Positions 29,070-38,158 of a DNA stretch of 64,000 bases are shown piece after piece. The DNA is from Burkholderiales bacterium PBB3 (GTDB lineage Bacteria; Pseudomonadota; Gammaproteobacteria; Burkholderiales; Burkholderiaceae_C), in the NCBI GenBank assembly GCA_002256115.1, contig NKIK01000025.1:1-64000 (forward strand), written 5' to 3'. How positions within the stretch are numbered: position 1 is the first letter of the stretch; each line of letters starts with the position of its first letter. The translations under genes and the position numbers were made by a program. The notes under the pieces are model-generated. The model ran no database searches. It saw nothing but the letters and a program-made list of their open reading frames with translations, and was not told where the DNA came from.

Positions 29070-31214
29070 ATGACCCCCTATTTCAAGTCCCGCGTGCTTG
29101 CACGCGCGCCGCGCATTTCTCGCGCCGCTCTTCGCAAATCTCTGGCTGTCAAAACGCCACTTGCGCTTTCACCTTTGGCGCTTTCACTTTCCTTGGCACT
29201 GACGAGCTTGGTCACGTTAACGGGGACACCAGCCTTCGCGCAAAGCGCGGCCCCTGCCGCAAAAACCACTGCGACACCCAACCGCCAGTTACCCGAAGTC
29301 ACCATCACCGGCAACCCACTGGGCACCACCGATTTGATTGCGCCCGCCGAGGCCTATGCAGGCGATGCGCTGCTGCTACGCGCCCAAAGCACGCTGGGTG
29401 AAACCCTGGATGGCACGCCGGGCGTGAGCAGCAGCTACTTCGGCCCCAATGCCAGCCGCCCCATCATTCGCGGGCAAGAGGGCGACCGCATTCGCATCCT
29501 GCAAAACAGCGGGGCCAGCGTGGATGCATCAGGCCTGAGCCACGACCACGCCGTGCCGGCCGACCCCATCAGCATGGAGCGCATCGAAGTGCTGCGCGGG
29601 CCGGGTGCGCTGCTGTACGGCGGCAGTGCGGTGGGCGGCGTCGTCAACGTGATTGACAACCGCATTGCGCGTGAGCCGCAGTTTGATAACACGGGTGGCG
29701 TCAGCGGCAAGCTGCATTTGGGCTTGTCTACAGGCAGCCAAGAGCGCACCGGCGCGGTTTTGCTGGAAACTGGCACCGAGCGTTTTGCCCTGCATGTGGA
29801 TGCGTTTGACCGCCGCAGTGGCGATGTGGTCGTGCCCGTGGCGCTGGACTGCAGCAAGCCCGGCGCGCCCACGCGTGCCAACGCGATCTGCAACTCTAGC
29901 GCCACATCCCGCGGCGGCGCAGTGGGAGCTGCCGTGTTTTTTGACCAGGGCCGCATCGGCGCATCGCTCAGCACCTACCAATCCAACTACGGCACCGTGG
30001 CCGAGGACGAAGTGACGATCAACATGCGCTCAGACCGCGCTACTGTGGAGCTAGATTTGGATGCGCTGCCCGGCCCTTTCAAAAGCCTGAAAGCGCGTAT
30101 CACCCGCAGTGACTACCAGCATACCGAATTTGAGGGTGCAGAGGCTGGCACGGTGTTCAAAAACGCGGGTAATGATTTGCGCCTGGTGGCCCAGCATGTG
30201 GACCTGGGCCCCGTGCAGGGTGTAGTAGGCCTGCAACTGGAAGACACCCGTTTTTCGGCCGACGGCGAAGAGGCCTTTGCGCCCTATAGCCGTACACAAC
30301 AAAGCGCCGTGTTTGCGTTAGAGGAACTACCCACCGCCTGGGGCCGCCTGAGCTTGGGCCTGCGGCTGGAGTCGGTCGATGTCGAATCCATGGGCAACCC
30401 GCTGGTGGATCGCTTTGTGCCCGGCAAGCGCAGTTTTAGCCCTGCCAGCTACGCGCTGGGTGGGCTGTGGAATGTGGCTCCTGGCTGGAAGCTGACTGCC
30501 CACTTGGCCAGTAGCGAACGTGCGCCCAAAGACTACGAGCTGTTTGCCGATGGCCCGCACATTGCCACCCATGCCTACGAGGTGGGCGATAGCGCGCTGG
30601 GGCTGGAGCGCTCTAGCAATCTGGATGTGGGGGTGAAGTGGAAGCAGGGCGCGCACAGCTTCGGCGTTAGCGGTTTTGTCAACCAGTATGACAACTACCT
30701 GTCACTGGAATCGACAGGCAGCCGCGATTCCGAGAGTGATTTGCCGGTGTACGCCTACACCCAGGTCAAAGCACGCTTTCAAGGCCTGGAGGCCAGTGGC
30801 AATGTGCGTTTGCTAGACGGTGCGCAGAGCCTGGATCTGGGCCTGCGGGCGGACCTGGTGCGGGCGGACAACGCCAGCACCGGCCAGCCACTGCCACGCA
30901 TTGCACCGGTGCGCCTGGGCGCGTCACTGGCCTGGGCACAAGGCCCCTGGAGTGCCAAGCTGGATGCAAACCACGTGATGGCGCAAGAGCGCGTGCCGGT
31001 GGGCGACACCAGCACCGGCAGCGCCACTTTGCTCAATGCCTCGCTCAGCTACCACCAAACCTTGCAGTCCGCCAACCTGCTGTGGTTTGCCAAGCTAGAC
31101 AACCTGAGCGACACGCTGGCATATTCGGCCAGCTCCATCCTCACCCAGACCGCGCCGGGCAAGTCACCGCTGCCGGGGCGCTCACTCAAGCTGGGGGTGC
31201 AGGTGAAGTTCTGA
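29070..31214 (+). CDS. TonB-dependent outer-membrane receptor (ZnuD-like)
   Basis: A 714-aa receptor. The leader is long and basic-hydrophobic and ends near AFAQ. A TonB-box-like segment LPEVTITG follows, then a plug domain (RPIIRGQEGDRIRILQN, IEVLRGPGALLYGGSAVGGV) and a 22-strand-type barrel ending in a terminal Phe (LGVQVKF). The plug contains SGLSHDHAVPADP, a His/Asp patch of the kind seen in zinc receptors such as ZnuD. With DUF3299 upstream, metal uptake is the best guess. Siderophore or cobalamin transport cannot be excluded. Confidence 0.9.
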   Translation: MTPYFKSRVLARAPRISRAALRKSLAVKTPLALSPLALSLSLALTSLVTLTGTPAFAQSAAPAAKTTATPNRQLPEVTITGNPLGTTDLIAPAEAYAGDALLLRAQSTLGETLDGTPGVSSSYFGPNASRPIIRGQEGDRIRILQNSGASVDASGLSHDHAVPADPISMERIEVLRGPGALLYGGSAVGGVVNVIDNRIAREPQFDNTGGVSGKLHLGLSTGSQERTGAVLLETGTERFALHVDAFDRRSGDVVVPVALDCSKPGAPTRANAICNSSATSRGGAVGAAVFFDQGRIGASLSTYQSNYGTVAEDEVTINMRSDRATVELDLDALPGPFKSLKARITRSDYQHTEFEGAEAGTVFKNAGNDLRLVAQHVDLGPVQGVVGLQLEDTRFSADGEEAFAPYSRTQQSAVFALEELPTAWGRLSLGLRLESVDVESMGNPLVDRFVPGKRSFSPASYALGGLWNVAPGWKLTAHLASSERAPKDYELFADGPHIATHAYEVGDSALGLERSSNLDVGVKWKQGAHSFGVSGFVNQYDNYLSLESTGSRDSESDLPVYAYTQVKARFQGLEASGNVRLLDGAQSLDLGLRADLVRADNASTGQPLPRIAPVRLGASLAWAQGPWSAKLDANHVMAQERVPVGDTSTGSATLLNASLSYHQTLQSANLLWFAKLDNLSDTLAYSASSILTQTAPGKSPLPGRSLKLGVQVKF

Positions 31215-31260
31215 TGCCCTGAGCCCTTGGGCCACTAAGATCAGAGACTCCGGAGGATTG

Positions 31261-32220
31261 ATGATTGCTTTAGACCATCCCGTTGTCTCGTCGCTGTTGC
31301 CCGTGGTTTTGCTCATTGTGGTGGGTTTGGTCACGGGCAAGCTGCAGCTCATTCGCCAAGCGGCGGTGCGTGATTTGTCCAACCTGGTGTTCTTGGTGCT
31401 GACGCAGGCGCTGCTGTTTCGCACCATGAGCACGGTGCATGTGGAGCAGCTCGATTTTCAGCCAGTGTCTTTGTATTTTGCAGTGGCGGTGGGGCTGTTT
31501 ACGGCCTTGTTGCTGGTGCAGGGGCCTAGCAGCCGCGCGGCGGTGCTGGCGCTGTCGGGCACTTTCAGCAATACCGTGATGATCGGCATTCCGCTGATCG
31601 GCTTGGCCTACGGCAAAGAAGCGCTGGTGCTGCTGTTCACGCTCATCTCTTTGCATGCCCTGGTGCTGCTGACCATGGCTACCGTGGTGCTGGAGTTGTT
31701 GAGTGCCCGCGAGCAGGCGCAGGCAGGCGGCGGTGCCCCGCGCAATCGCCTGGCCACCATTGGTATGGCGGTGCGCAATGCGGTAGTGCACCCGGTGCCC
31801 ATGCCCATCATTGCGGGGCTGCTGTTTGCCCAAACCGGCTGGGTGCTGCCCGAGGTGGTGGACCGCCCTTTGCTGCTCTTGGGCAATGCCTTTGGCCCGG
31901 TGGCGCTGGTGCTGGTGGGGGTCACGCTGTCGCAGGCATCCTTTGGGCGCGATTTCAAAGGCGCCTTGATGATTGCGAGTGTCAAAACCGTGCTGCACCC
32001 GGCATTGATGGCGGCGGCGGGCTGGGCCATGGGCCTACGCGGTATGCCGCTCACAGTGCTGGTGGTAGCCGCGTCTTTGCCCATTGGGGCCAATGTGTTT
32101 CTGTTTTCGCAGCGCTACCAGAAGGCCGAAGACCTGGTAACGGCCAGCGTGGCCGTGTCCACGCTGATGGCGTTGCTCACCGTAACGCTGGTGATGACCT
32201 TGGTGCCTTACATTGCTTAA
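31261..32220 (+). CDS. AEC-family transporter (auxin efflux carrier type)
   Basis: A 319-aa protein with about ten hydrophobic segments and the family signature regions LSGTFSNTVMIGIPLIGLAYG and ASLPIGANVFLFSQRY. Bacterial members export malate, malonate or other organic acids; this substrate is not predictable. ATG 31261 follows GGAGG (with a TTG just before it). It stands alone between the TonB receptor and pdxH. Confidence 0.88.
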   Translation: MIALDHPVVSSLLPVVLLIVVGLVTGKLQLIRQAAVRDLSNLVFLVLTQALLFRTMSTVHVEQLDFQPVSLYFAVAVGLFTALLLVQGPSSRAAVLALSGTFSNTVMIGIPLIGLAYGKEALVLLFTLISLHALVLLTMATVVLELLSAREQAQAGGGAPRNRLATIGMAVRNAVVHPVPMPIIAGLLFAQTGWVLPEVVDRPLLLLGNAFGPVALVLVGVTLSQASFGRDFKGALMIASVKTVLHPALMAAAGWAMGLRGMPLTVLVVAASLPIGANVFLFSQRYQKAEDLVTASVAVSTLMALLTVTLVMTLVPYIA

Positions 32221-32244
32221 CCTCGTGCCGACGTTTTAGATTAA

Positions 32245-32300
32245 ATTGCTATCAAAAGAGAAGCTGCTCCCGCACTATCCATGGGCTGCGCGGTCGATTT
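32245..32300 (-). repeat. Dispersed GATAGTGCGGGAGCAGCT repeat, copy 4
   Basis: GCTGCTCCCGCACTATCCATGG preceded by TTGCTATCAAAAGAGA, the reverse complement of the common unit. It lies between the convergent AEC transporter and pdxH genes. Confidence 0.75.
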
Positions 32301-32309
32301 GACCTTAAA

Positions 32310-32948
32310 TCACGGCGCAAGACGTTCCCGCAGCCAATTCCCATCGTTTTGCTGTGTGTAGCGCAGCCGATCATGCAGACGGCTCTTGCGGCCTTGCCAG
32401 AATTGCCAGTTGTCGGGCTTCAGGCGGTAGCCGCCCCAGTGCGGTGGGCGGGGTGGTTGCAGCATGAACTTGGCGGCGTATTTGGCGGCGCTGGTTACCA
32501 GCTCGGTGCGCCCGGCAATCACCTGGCTTTGCGGCGATGCCCAGGCACCAATGCGTGAATCGAGCGGGCGGCTGTGGAAGTAGGCGTCGCTTTCGACATC
32601 GCTCACCTTTTGCACTACGCCCTCTATACGGACCACGCGCTCCAGCTCTACCCAGTGAAATTGCAGCGCCGCGTAGGGGTTGCCGGCTAGCTCCTGGCCT
32701 TTGCGGCTGTCGTAGTTGGTGTACCAGACGATGCCTTGCGCGTCATAGCCTTTGATCAGCACCACGCGGGTGCTGGGGCGCAAGTCACTGCCTACGGTGG
32801 CCAGGGTCATGGCGTTGGGTTCGGGCACTTCGCTGCGGATAGCTTCCTGGAGCCAGCGGTCAAATTGTTGTAAGGGGTCGGCGGCCGAGGCGGTTTCGTC
32901 CAGCTCGGCGCGTTCGTAGCTTTTTCTAAGGTCGGCGATGGAGGTCAT
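32310..32948 (-). CDS. pdxH: Pyridoxamine 5'-phosphate oxidase
   Basis: An FMN enzyme that oxidises PNP/PMP to the cofactor pyridoxal phosphate. Motifs: [20 protein letters not shown] (FMN site), [26 protein letters not shown], and the C-terminal [19 protein letters not shown] with final LAP. ATG 32948 ([12 protein letters not shown]) gives 212 aa, the family length. The frame runs upstream into non-homologous sequence next to a foldback pair. Confidence 0.96.
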   Translation of the reverse strand: MTSIADLRKSYERAELDETASAADPLQQFDRWLQEAIRSEVPEPNAMTLATVGSDLRPSTRVVLIKGYDAQGIVWYTNYDSRKGQELAGNPYAALQFHWVELERVVRIEGVVQKVSDVESDAYFHSRPLDSRIGAWASPQSQVIAGRTELVTSAAKYAAKFMLQPPRPPHWGGYRLKPDNWQFWQGRKSRLHDRLRYTQQNDGNWLRERLAP

Positions 32949-33009
32949 GCTGGATGCTAACTCGGAGTGGAAGGCCTTGTGCTTGTTGGTGTTCACGTGT
33001 TGGTGCTCG

Positions 33010-33119
33010 CGCCGATGAGGCCGGGGTGGACGCTCTGCTTCGTGTCCCTCCGCCACGGCCTAGGGCCGTGGGCTCCTTCCTTTACCTACGCAGAACGCCC
33101 ACCCCGGCCGCATCGGCGG
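33010..33119 (+). repeat. Foldback element copy G
   Basis: Arms CGCCGATGAGGCCGGGGTGG and CCACCCCGGCCGCATCGGCG. The core is CTTCGTGTCCCTCCGCC, hairpin ACGGCC-TAG-GGCCGT, GGGCTCCTTCCTTTACC. It makes a facing pair with copy H. Confidence 0.86.
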
Positions 33120-33210
33120 GGTGCCTGAGCACGTTACAGGGATTCAGCGCTACTCTGCGTATGGGAGCCGATTTGCGTAGCGCTTCAAGGTCTAGCGCAA
33201 ACCACGTACT

Positions 33211-33309
33211 CGCCGCAGAGGCTGGGGTGGGCGTTCTGCGTAGGTAAAAGGAAGGAGCCCGGAGGGCGGGGGGACACGCAGCAGAGCGTCCACCCCAGTC
33301 TCTTCGGCG
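33211..33309 (-). repeat. Foldback element copy H (inverted relative to G)
   Basis: Arms GAGGCTGGGGTGG and CCACCCCAGTCTC. The minus-strand core reads CTGCGTGTCCCCCCGCCC, hairpin, GGGCTCCTTCCTTTTACC. The outer flank GCGCGAGCACCAAC mirrors the flank GGTGCTCGCGC of copy G, so G and H share extended inverted sequence. Confidence 0.85.
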
Positions 33310-33382
33310 CGAGCACCAACAGGCCTCACTATCCCGCCTCAATATCGGGAAACCTCAACCAAGAACTGTCACACTACCGCCC

Positions 33383-34663
33383 ATGTCATTCACACAATTC
33401 GGCCAAACCATCGGTCTATCAGCACCCCTCTTGCGCGCCGCCGCAGAGCTGGGCTGGACCATCCCCACCCCTGTGCAAGTGCAGGCCATGCCCGCCATAT
33501 TGCGGGGCGCAGACGTACAAGCCCAGGCCCAAACCGGCTCGGGTAAGACCGGTGCCTTCGCACTACCGCTCTTGCAAGCCCTGCAAGGCCAGGCACCTAA
33601 CGCCCCCCGGCGCGTGCGCGCTCTGGTGCTAGTGCCCACGCGCGAACTGGCGGCCCAGGTGGGCGAAGTGCTGCGTAGCTTGGCCCAACACCTGCCTGCA
33701 CCGTTGAAGGTGGCCGTGGTGTTCGGTGGTGTGTCTATCAACCCGCAAATGATGGGTCTGCGCGGTGGTGCGGATGTGGTGGTGGCCACGCCCGGCCGTT
33801 TGCTCGATCTGGTGAACCACAACGCGCTGAAGTTGGGTGCGGTGAACGCCCTGGTACTGGACGAAGCCGACCGGCTGCTGGACCTGGGCTTTGCGGATGA
33901 GCTGGCTGCGGTGCTGGCGCTGCTGCCCGCGCAACGGCAAAACCTGCTGTTTTCGGCCACTTTCGATGGCGCAGTTCAAAAGTTGGCCGACGGCCTGCTG
34001 CGCGAGCCATTGAAAATTGCGGTGGAGTCCACGCCAGAGCTTGACCCCATCATCCTGCAGCGCGCCATTGCCGTAGACACCGCCAAGCGCACGCAGTTAC
34101 TGCGCCACCTGTTCAAGACCGAAGGGTGGACGCGGGTGCTGGTGTTTGTGGCCACCAAATACGCGGCCGAAATCGTGTCAGAGAAGCTTTACAAAGCTGG
34201 TATTTTTGCGACGCCTTTTCATGGCGAGCTGAGCCAGGGCGCGCGCACCCAAGTCATTGAAGAATTCAAGGCCGAACGCTGGGAAGTGGTGGTCACCACC
34301 GATCTGGCTTCACGCGGTATCGACATTGCCCAACTACCCGTGGTGGTGAACTACGACCTGCCGCGCTCGGCTACCGACTACGTGCACCGCATTGGCCGCA
34401 CCGGCCGGGCCGGGCAGAGCGGCCAGGCTATCAGTTTTGTGACGGCAGATGCCGAAGCGCATTTTCAGTTGATTGAGAAGCGCCAAAACCTAAGCCTGCC
34501 GCGCGAGCAGATCGTGGGCTTTGAGTCGACCGAGGTGGCTGCTGTGGTGGCAGCTCCCGTTGGCCTTGCAGGCCCCGGCAATGGTGGCATCAAAGGCAAG
34601 CGCCCCAGCAAAAAAGACAAGCTGCGCGCGGCGGGCAAGCTGCCGATGCCCCCAATCGCCTAG
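33383..34663 (+). CDS. rhlE: DEAD-box ATP-dependent RNA helicase (RhlE-like)
   Basis: Unwinds RNA duplexes in ribosome assembly and mRNA turnover. Q-motif region at residues 4-35, Walker A AQTGSGKT at 49-56, PTREL, VLDEADRLLDLGF (DEAD), FSATF (SAT), VTTDLASRGID and HRIGRTGR in order. The C-terminal tail is short and basic (GIKGKRPSKKDKLRAAGK). 426 aa. The assignment to RhlE rather than another DEAD paralog rests on general resemblance. Confidence 0.93.
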   Translation: MSFTQFGQTIGLSAPLLRAAAELGWTIPTPVQVQAMPAILRGADVQAQAQTGSGKTGAFALPLLQALQGQAPNAPRRVRALVLVPTRELAAQVGEVLRSLAQHLPAPLKVAVVFGGVSINPQMMGLRGGADVVVATPGRLLDLVNHNALKLGAVNALVLDEADRLLDLGFADELAAVLALLPAQRQNLLFSATFDGAVQKLADGLLREPLKIAVESTPELDPIILQRAIAVDTAKRTQLLRHLFKTEGWTRVLVFVATKYAAEIVSEKLYKAGIFATPFHGELSQGARTQVIEEFKAERWEVVVTTDLASRGIDIAQLPVVVNYDLPRSATDYVHRIGRTGRAGQSGQAISFVTADAEAHFQLIEKRQNLSLPREQIVGFESTEVAAVVAAPVGLAGPGNGGIKGKRPSKKDKLRAAGKLPMPPIA

Positions 34664-34708
34664 CAAATCGACTCAGTCCCCATTTGGGGCCATCGGAGCG
34701 CCATGCCC

Positions 34709-36988
34709 TCAGGGCTGTAGGTGCCGGACCAAAAAAGCATCCAGTGTCCGGTACAAATGCAAGCTGGTCTTGCGCCCCGCAATGCCGTGTGCCTTGCCGG
34801 GGTAAATCATCAGGTCAAACAGCTTGCCCTCGTTTTGCAGGGCCTCCACCAGCTTCAGGCTGTGGTCAAACAGCACATTGTCATCGGCCGTGCCATGCAC
34901 CAGTAGCAGGGGCTTGGTCAATTGGGCCGCACGCAAGGTCAGGTCGGCGTGGCGGTAGGCGGCACTGGGTTTGCCATCCGTACCCAGCGGCATGCCCAAG
35001 TAGCGTTCGGTGTAGGCGGTGTCGTACAAAGTCCAGTCGGTCACCGGGGCAACCCCAATGGCTGCGGCAAAGGGCGTGTCCGTGTCCAGCATCACGCGTG
35101 CTGCCAAAAACCCACCATACGACCAGCCAAAGAAGCCCACGCGTGCCGGATCGACGCCGGGCACTTTGGCAGGGAGCTGGCGCACGGCGGCATACAAGTC
35201 GTCCACCTCCACCTGGCCCACACTGCGGTAGTGGGCGCGGGTGAACGCACGGTCGCGGTGGGCCATGCCACGGGTGTCTACCATCAGCACGCCAAAGCCA
35301 CGGCGCTGCCAATAGGCCAGCATGGCGTTACTGCGGTTCCAGCGCCAAGCCACGGTTTGGCCGCTGGGGCCGCCATAGGCCAGGGTCAGCACCGGGTGCA
35401 TTTGGCCCGGGGCTGCGCCAGGTTTTAGGGGCGGCAGGTAAAAAGCATTCAGCAGCGTTTTGCCATCCGCCGCCAGCAGGTCCAGCGCCTGCGGCACAGG
35501 CACCACGCTGATCAGCAGGGCCGATGGTGCTTCGCCAGGCAGTGCGATCACAGGGGATAGGTCGCTCAGGCCGCGCAGTTCCATGCGGCTGGGTTGGGCC
35601 CAGGCCGACTGCTGCACCAGCAGTGTTTTGCAGGCTTTATCACCCGTGGCAGAGCGCCACTGCTGCGCAGCCGCACCACCCAGCGGGCGGGTACTGCCGT
35701 CCACGGCGGCAACAAATAGCTCTTGCCCCCGGCCACGCTCCGTAGCACCAGTGAATACGACTTCATTGCCACTGGCGCACACCACGCCCGTAACGGCTTC
35801 TGGTTGCGCGGTTAGGGCCCTGCGTGCGCCGCTGACGCGGTCCACCAACTGCAACTGACGTCGACCCGATGCTTCGCTGGACCACAGCAGCGCCGGTTGG
35901 CCAGACAGCACCAGGCCCGGCAGCTCGGTCAGGTCGCTATGGGAATCTACCCATGCCGGGTCTTGCTCGGTGAGTACCGTGCGGGCGGTGGTGGCACCCG
36001 TGCTGGTGGAGCTGGTGTATTCCGTCAGCGTGAGTTGGGTCTGGTCGCGGGTGAACCATTGCAGCCAAGGCGTGCCATCTTTAAACCAGCCCGCACGGGA
36101 GATGTATTCGGCCTGCGCTGGTAGGGGCAGTGCTTGGCGCGCGGCGCTCTTCACGTGGATCGTCCACGCGGTGACCTTTGCGTTGGCTTCTCCCGCAGCG
36201 GGGTAGCGCTGCTCGGTCATCGCGACGCGGCCTGCAAATATTTGGGCCCGCACTTTGACGGGGACGGGCGACTCATCCACCTTCAGCACCAAAATACTTT
36301 GCCCGTCTGGCGACCACCAAAAGCCGCGCTGGCGGTCCAGCTCTTCGGCGGCAATGAATTCGGCCAAGCCGTATTGCACCAGGGCCGTCGCGTCGGTGGT
36401 GAGCTGCCTCGCAACTGCGCCAGCATCGCCCACCAGGCTTTGCACCCAGAGGTTGCCGTCTTTGACATAGGCCACCTGCTTGCCGTCTGGCGCGCACATC
36501 GGATCGCGCTCCGGCACTGCTTCGTCGTGGGTCAGGCGTTGGGTGACTACGCCAGTGGGGCCAAGCGTGGCCAGGTACAAGTCGCCAGAGAGTGGGAAAA
36601 GGAGGGCCGTGTCGCCATCGCCGCACCACTGGTAGCTGGTGATGCCGCGTTGGCTGATGCGTTTGCGCTCCAGGGCCATTTTTTCGGCCTCCGTGAGTTG
36701 CTGGGCGCGCCCGGCCAGCAGGTCGGCAGCCGCCACCACTTTGCGGGCGGCACCGCCGCTGCTGGGCTGCATCCACAGCTCCAGCACCTCGCTGTCTTGG
36801 GCGGCAGGGCGCAGATAGCTCAGCCAGCCGCTACCGGGCGACACCACGGTCTGCCGCGGTTGGCGGCCCTCTAGCGGGGGTTCGCCATAAATGCGTTCCA
36901 GCGTCAGCGTTTCGGCCTGGGCGGCACCGCCCACGCACAGCATCCACCCCATGGCTCCCAGGAGCCCAGACAGCCAAATTTTCTTCAT
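34709..36988 (-). CDS. S9-family prolyl oligopeptidase/DPP4-like peptidase
   Basis: An exported serine peptidase of ~759 aa. The signal peptide MKKIWLSGLLGAMGWMLCVG ends near AQA-E. The N-terminal half is a DPPIV-type beta-propeller (EFIAAEELDRQRGFWWSPDG includes the Glu-Glu pair that binds the substrate N-terminus). The C-terminal alpha/beta hydrolase has nucleophile Ser in GFFGWSYGGF, Asp in HGTADDNVLF and His in GKAHGI. It likely removes X-Pro dipeptides in the periplasm. ATG 36988 is used rather than a TTG at 36991. The DUF6172 gene lies upstream on the same strand. Confidence 0.92.
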   Translation of the reverse strand: MKKIWLSGLLGAMGWMLCVGGAAQAETLTLERIYGEPPLEGRQPRQTVVSPGSGWLSYLRPAAQDSEVLELWMQPSSGGAARKVVAAADLLAGRAQQLTEAEKMALERKRISQRGITSYQWCGDGDTALLFPLSGDLYLATLGPTGVVTQRLTHDEAVPERDPMCAPDGKQVAYVKDGNLWVQSLVGDAGAVARQLTTDATALVQYGLAEFIAAEELDRQRGFWWSPDGQSILVLKVDESPVPVKVRAQIFAGRVAMTEQRYPAAGEANAKVTAWTIHVKSAARQALPLPAQAEYISRAGWFKDGTPWLQWFTRDQTQLTLTEYTSSTSTGATTARTVLTEQDPAWVDSHSDLTELPGLVLSGQPALLWSSEASGRRQLQLVDRVSGARRALTAQPEAVTGVVCASGNEVVFTGATERGRGQELFVAAVDGSTRPLGGAAAQQWRSATGDKACKTLLVQQSAWAQPSRMELRGLSDLSPVIALPGEAPSALLISVVPVPQALDLLAADGKTLLNAFYLPPLKPGAAPGQMHPVLTLAYGGPSGQTVAWRWNRSNAMLAYWQRRGFGVLMVDTRGMAHRDRAFTRAHYRSVGQVEVDDLYAAVRQLPAKVPGVDPARVGFFGWSYGGFLAARVMLDTDTPFAAAIGVAPVTDWTLYDTAYTERYLGMPLGTDGKPSAAYRHADLTLRAAQLTKPLLLVHGTADDNVLFDHSLKLVEALQNEGKLFDLMIYPGKAHGIAGRKTSLHLYRTLDAFLVRHLQP

Positions 36989-37017
36989 CAAACTCTCCCG
37001 CCAGGTCTGCGTGTGTT

Positions 37018-37338
37018 TTAGTCTTCGTGGGCGTCGTCGTCTTGGGCCGAAGCGGGTTTGGCTGTGCGCTGGCCGGGCTTGGCCAGCAGCTCTACATACA
37101 GCTGTGCCCCACCAGCGGCCGCTACATCGTTGATCAGCTCAGTGAGCGTGGCTACGTGGCAGGCTTGCGCGGTGTCTGCAGTGGCACCAAAACGGCAATC
37201 AAAATCCCAAAAATCGACGCCCGGCGGCAAGGCCTTGCGGCGCTCGCGCTGCATGTATTTGCGAATGTCGTTTTTGACGGCTTCCACCACGCGGTCGCGG
37301 TTTTTGCCTTCAATGGTCAGTGGGAATGTTTTTTTCAT
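37018..37338 (-). CDS. DUF6172-type small protein
   Basis: A 106-aa cytoplasmic protein beginning MKKTFPLTIEGKNRDRVVEA, with RKYMQRERRKALPPGVDFWD and a hydrophobic AAGGAQLYVELLAK stretch. It matches the small uncharacterised DUF6172 family as I recall it. Function unknown. ATG 37338 is preferred over the longer frame to 37416, which would overlap the divergent ABC gene. The charged C-terminal tail is DDDAHED. Confidence 0.72.
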   Translation of the reverse strand: MKKTFPLTIEGKNRDRVVEAVKNDIRKYMQRERRKALPPGVDFWDFDCRFGATADTAQACHVATLTELINDVAAAGGAQLYVELLAKPGQRTAKPASAQDDDAHED

Positions 37339-37414
37339 GGGTGCAAGACGCCTGCGCGCCGGATAAATCTGTGCCAAAAGTGGTTGGACATTATGCGGTG
37401 GGACAATCGCCCGC

Positions 37415-38158
37415 ATGATTCGTACGCAAACCTTGCAATACCACTACCCTGGCGGGCAGCCGCTGGCGTTTCCGGATGTGGAGGTGCCCCAGGGTGGCGT
37501 GCTGCTGCTCAGCGGCCCGTCGGGCTGCGGCAAATCTACCTGGTTGTCCTTGGTGGCAGCCTTGGTGCCGCCCAGCTCCGGTCATTTAATGGTGGCCGAT
37601 CAGGCCTTGGGGGCGCTGAACCACGGGGCACTGAAAAACGCCGCCGCCGACGCTTGGCGTGCCCGCACCGTGGGCTTCTTGCCGCAAAAACTGCACTTGA
37701 GTGCTGCGCTCACCGTCCAGCAAAACCTGGCATTGGCCTTCTGGGCGGCGGGTCTGCCCGAAGACGCATCTGCCATCCATACGGCGCTTGAGCAACTCGG
37801 CGTTTTGGCCTTGGCCGCGCGCAAACCCGCACAGTTGTCGGGTGGCCAGGCGCAGCGCGTCGCGCTAGCGCGTGCGGTGCTGCTGCGCCCCCGCGTGCTG
37901 CTGGCCGATGAGCCCACCGCCAGCCTGGACGACGCCGCAGCGGCCGACGCCATTGATTTGCTCTTGACCACGGCCCAAGGCCAGGCTGCCACGCTGGTGA
38001 TTGCCACCCACGACGCGCGCGTGGGGCAGCGCATTGCGGCCCACCACCAAGTGCCATTTGGGCTGCAGCGCTTGCAGTTAGTGCGGGAGCAGCTATCAAA
38101 TCCAGAGCAATTGGCCACAACTGCAACTACAACTACAACCCCAGGCGCTGCGCCATGA
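37415..38158 (+). CDS. ABC transporter ATP-binding protein (MacB/LolD-type)
   Basis: A 247-aa ATPase with Walker A SGPSGCGKST, Q-loop VGFLPQKLHL, signature LSGGQAQRVALARA, Walker B VLLADEPTASLD and H-loop ATHDAR. It overlaps the downstream FtsX-like permease by 4 bp, giving a two-gene type VII-like transporter. The pairing with this permease and the distant DUF3299 gene resembles a zinc-responsive operon of Pseudomonas (inference). The C-terminal ~25 residues are encoded by the dispersed GTGCGGGAGCAGCTATC repeat and a Thr-rich tail. Confidence 0.9.
   Translation: MIRTQTLQYHYPGGQPLAFPDVEVPQGGVLLLSGPSGCGKSTWLSLVAALVPPSSGHLMVADQALGALNHGALKNAAADAWRARTVGFLPQKLHLSAALTVQQNLALAFWAAGLPEDASAIHTALEQLGVLALAARKPAQLSGGQAQRVALARAVLLRPRVLLADEPTASLDDAAAADAIDLLLTTAQGQAATLVIATHDARVGQRIAAHHQVPFGLQRLQLVREQLSNPEQLATTATTTTTPGAAP
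38076..38115 (+). repeat. Dispersed repeat copy 5, encoding the ABC ATPase C-terminus
   Basis: TTAGTGCGGGAGCAGCTATC followed by AAATCCAGAGCAATTGG matches the repeat core and is read as LVREQLSNPEQL at the end of the ATPase gene. Confidence 0.72.

Noticed and set aside
33010..33309. Foldback pair considered as a CRISPR array or a bidirectional terminator
   Set aside because: There are only two inverted copies, no direct repeats with spacers and no cas genes. The stems lack T tracts, and the same core occurs inside coding genes, so termination is not the main role.
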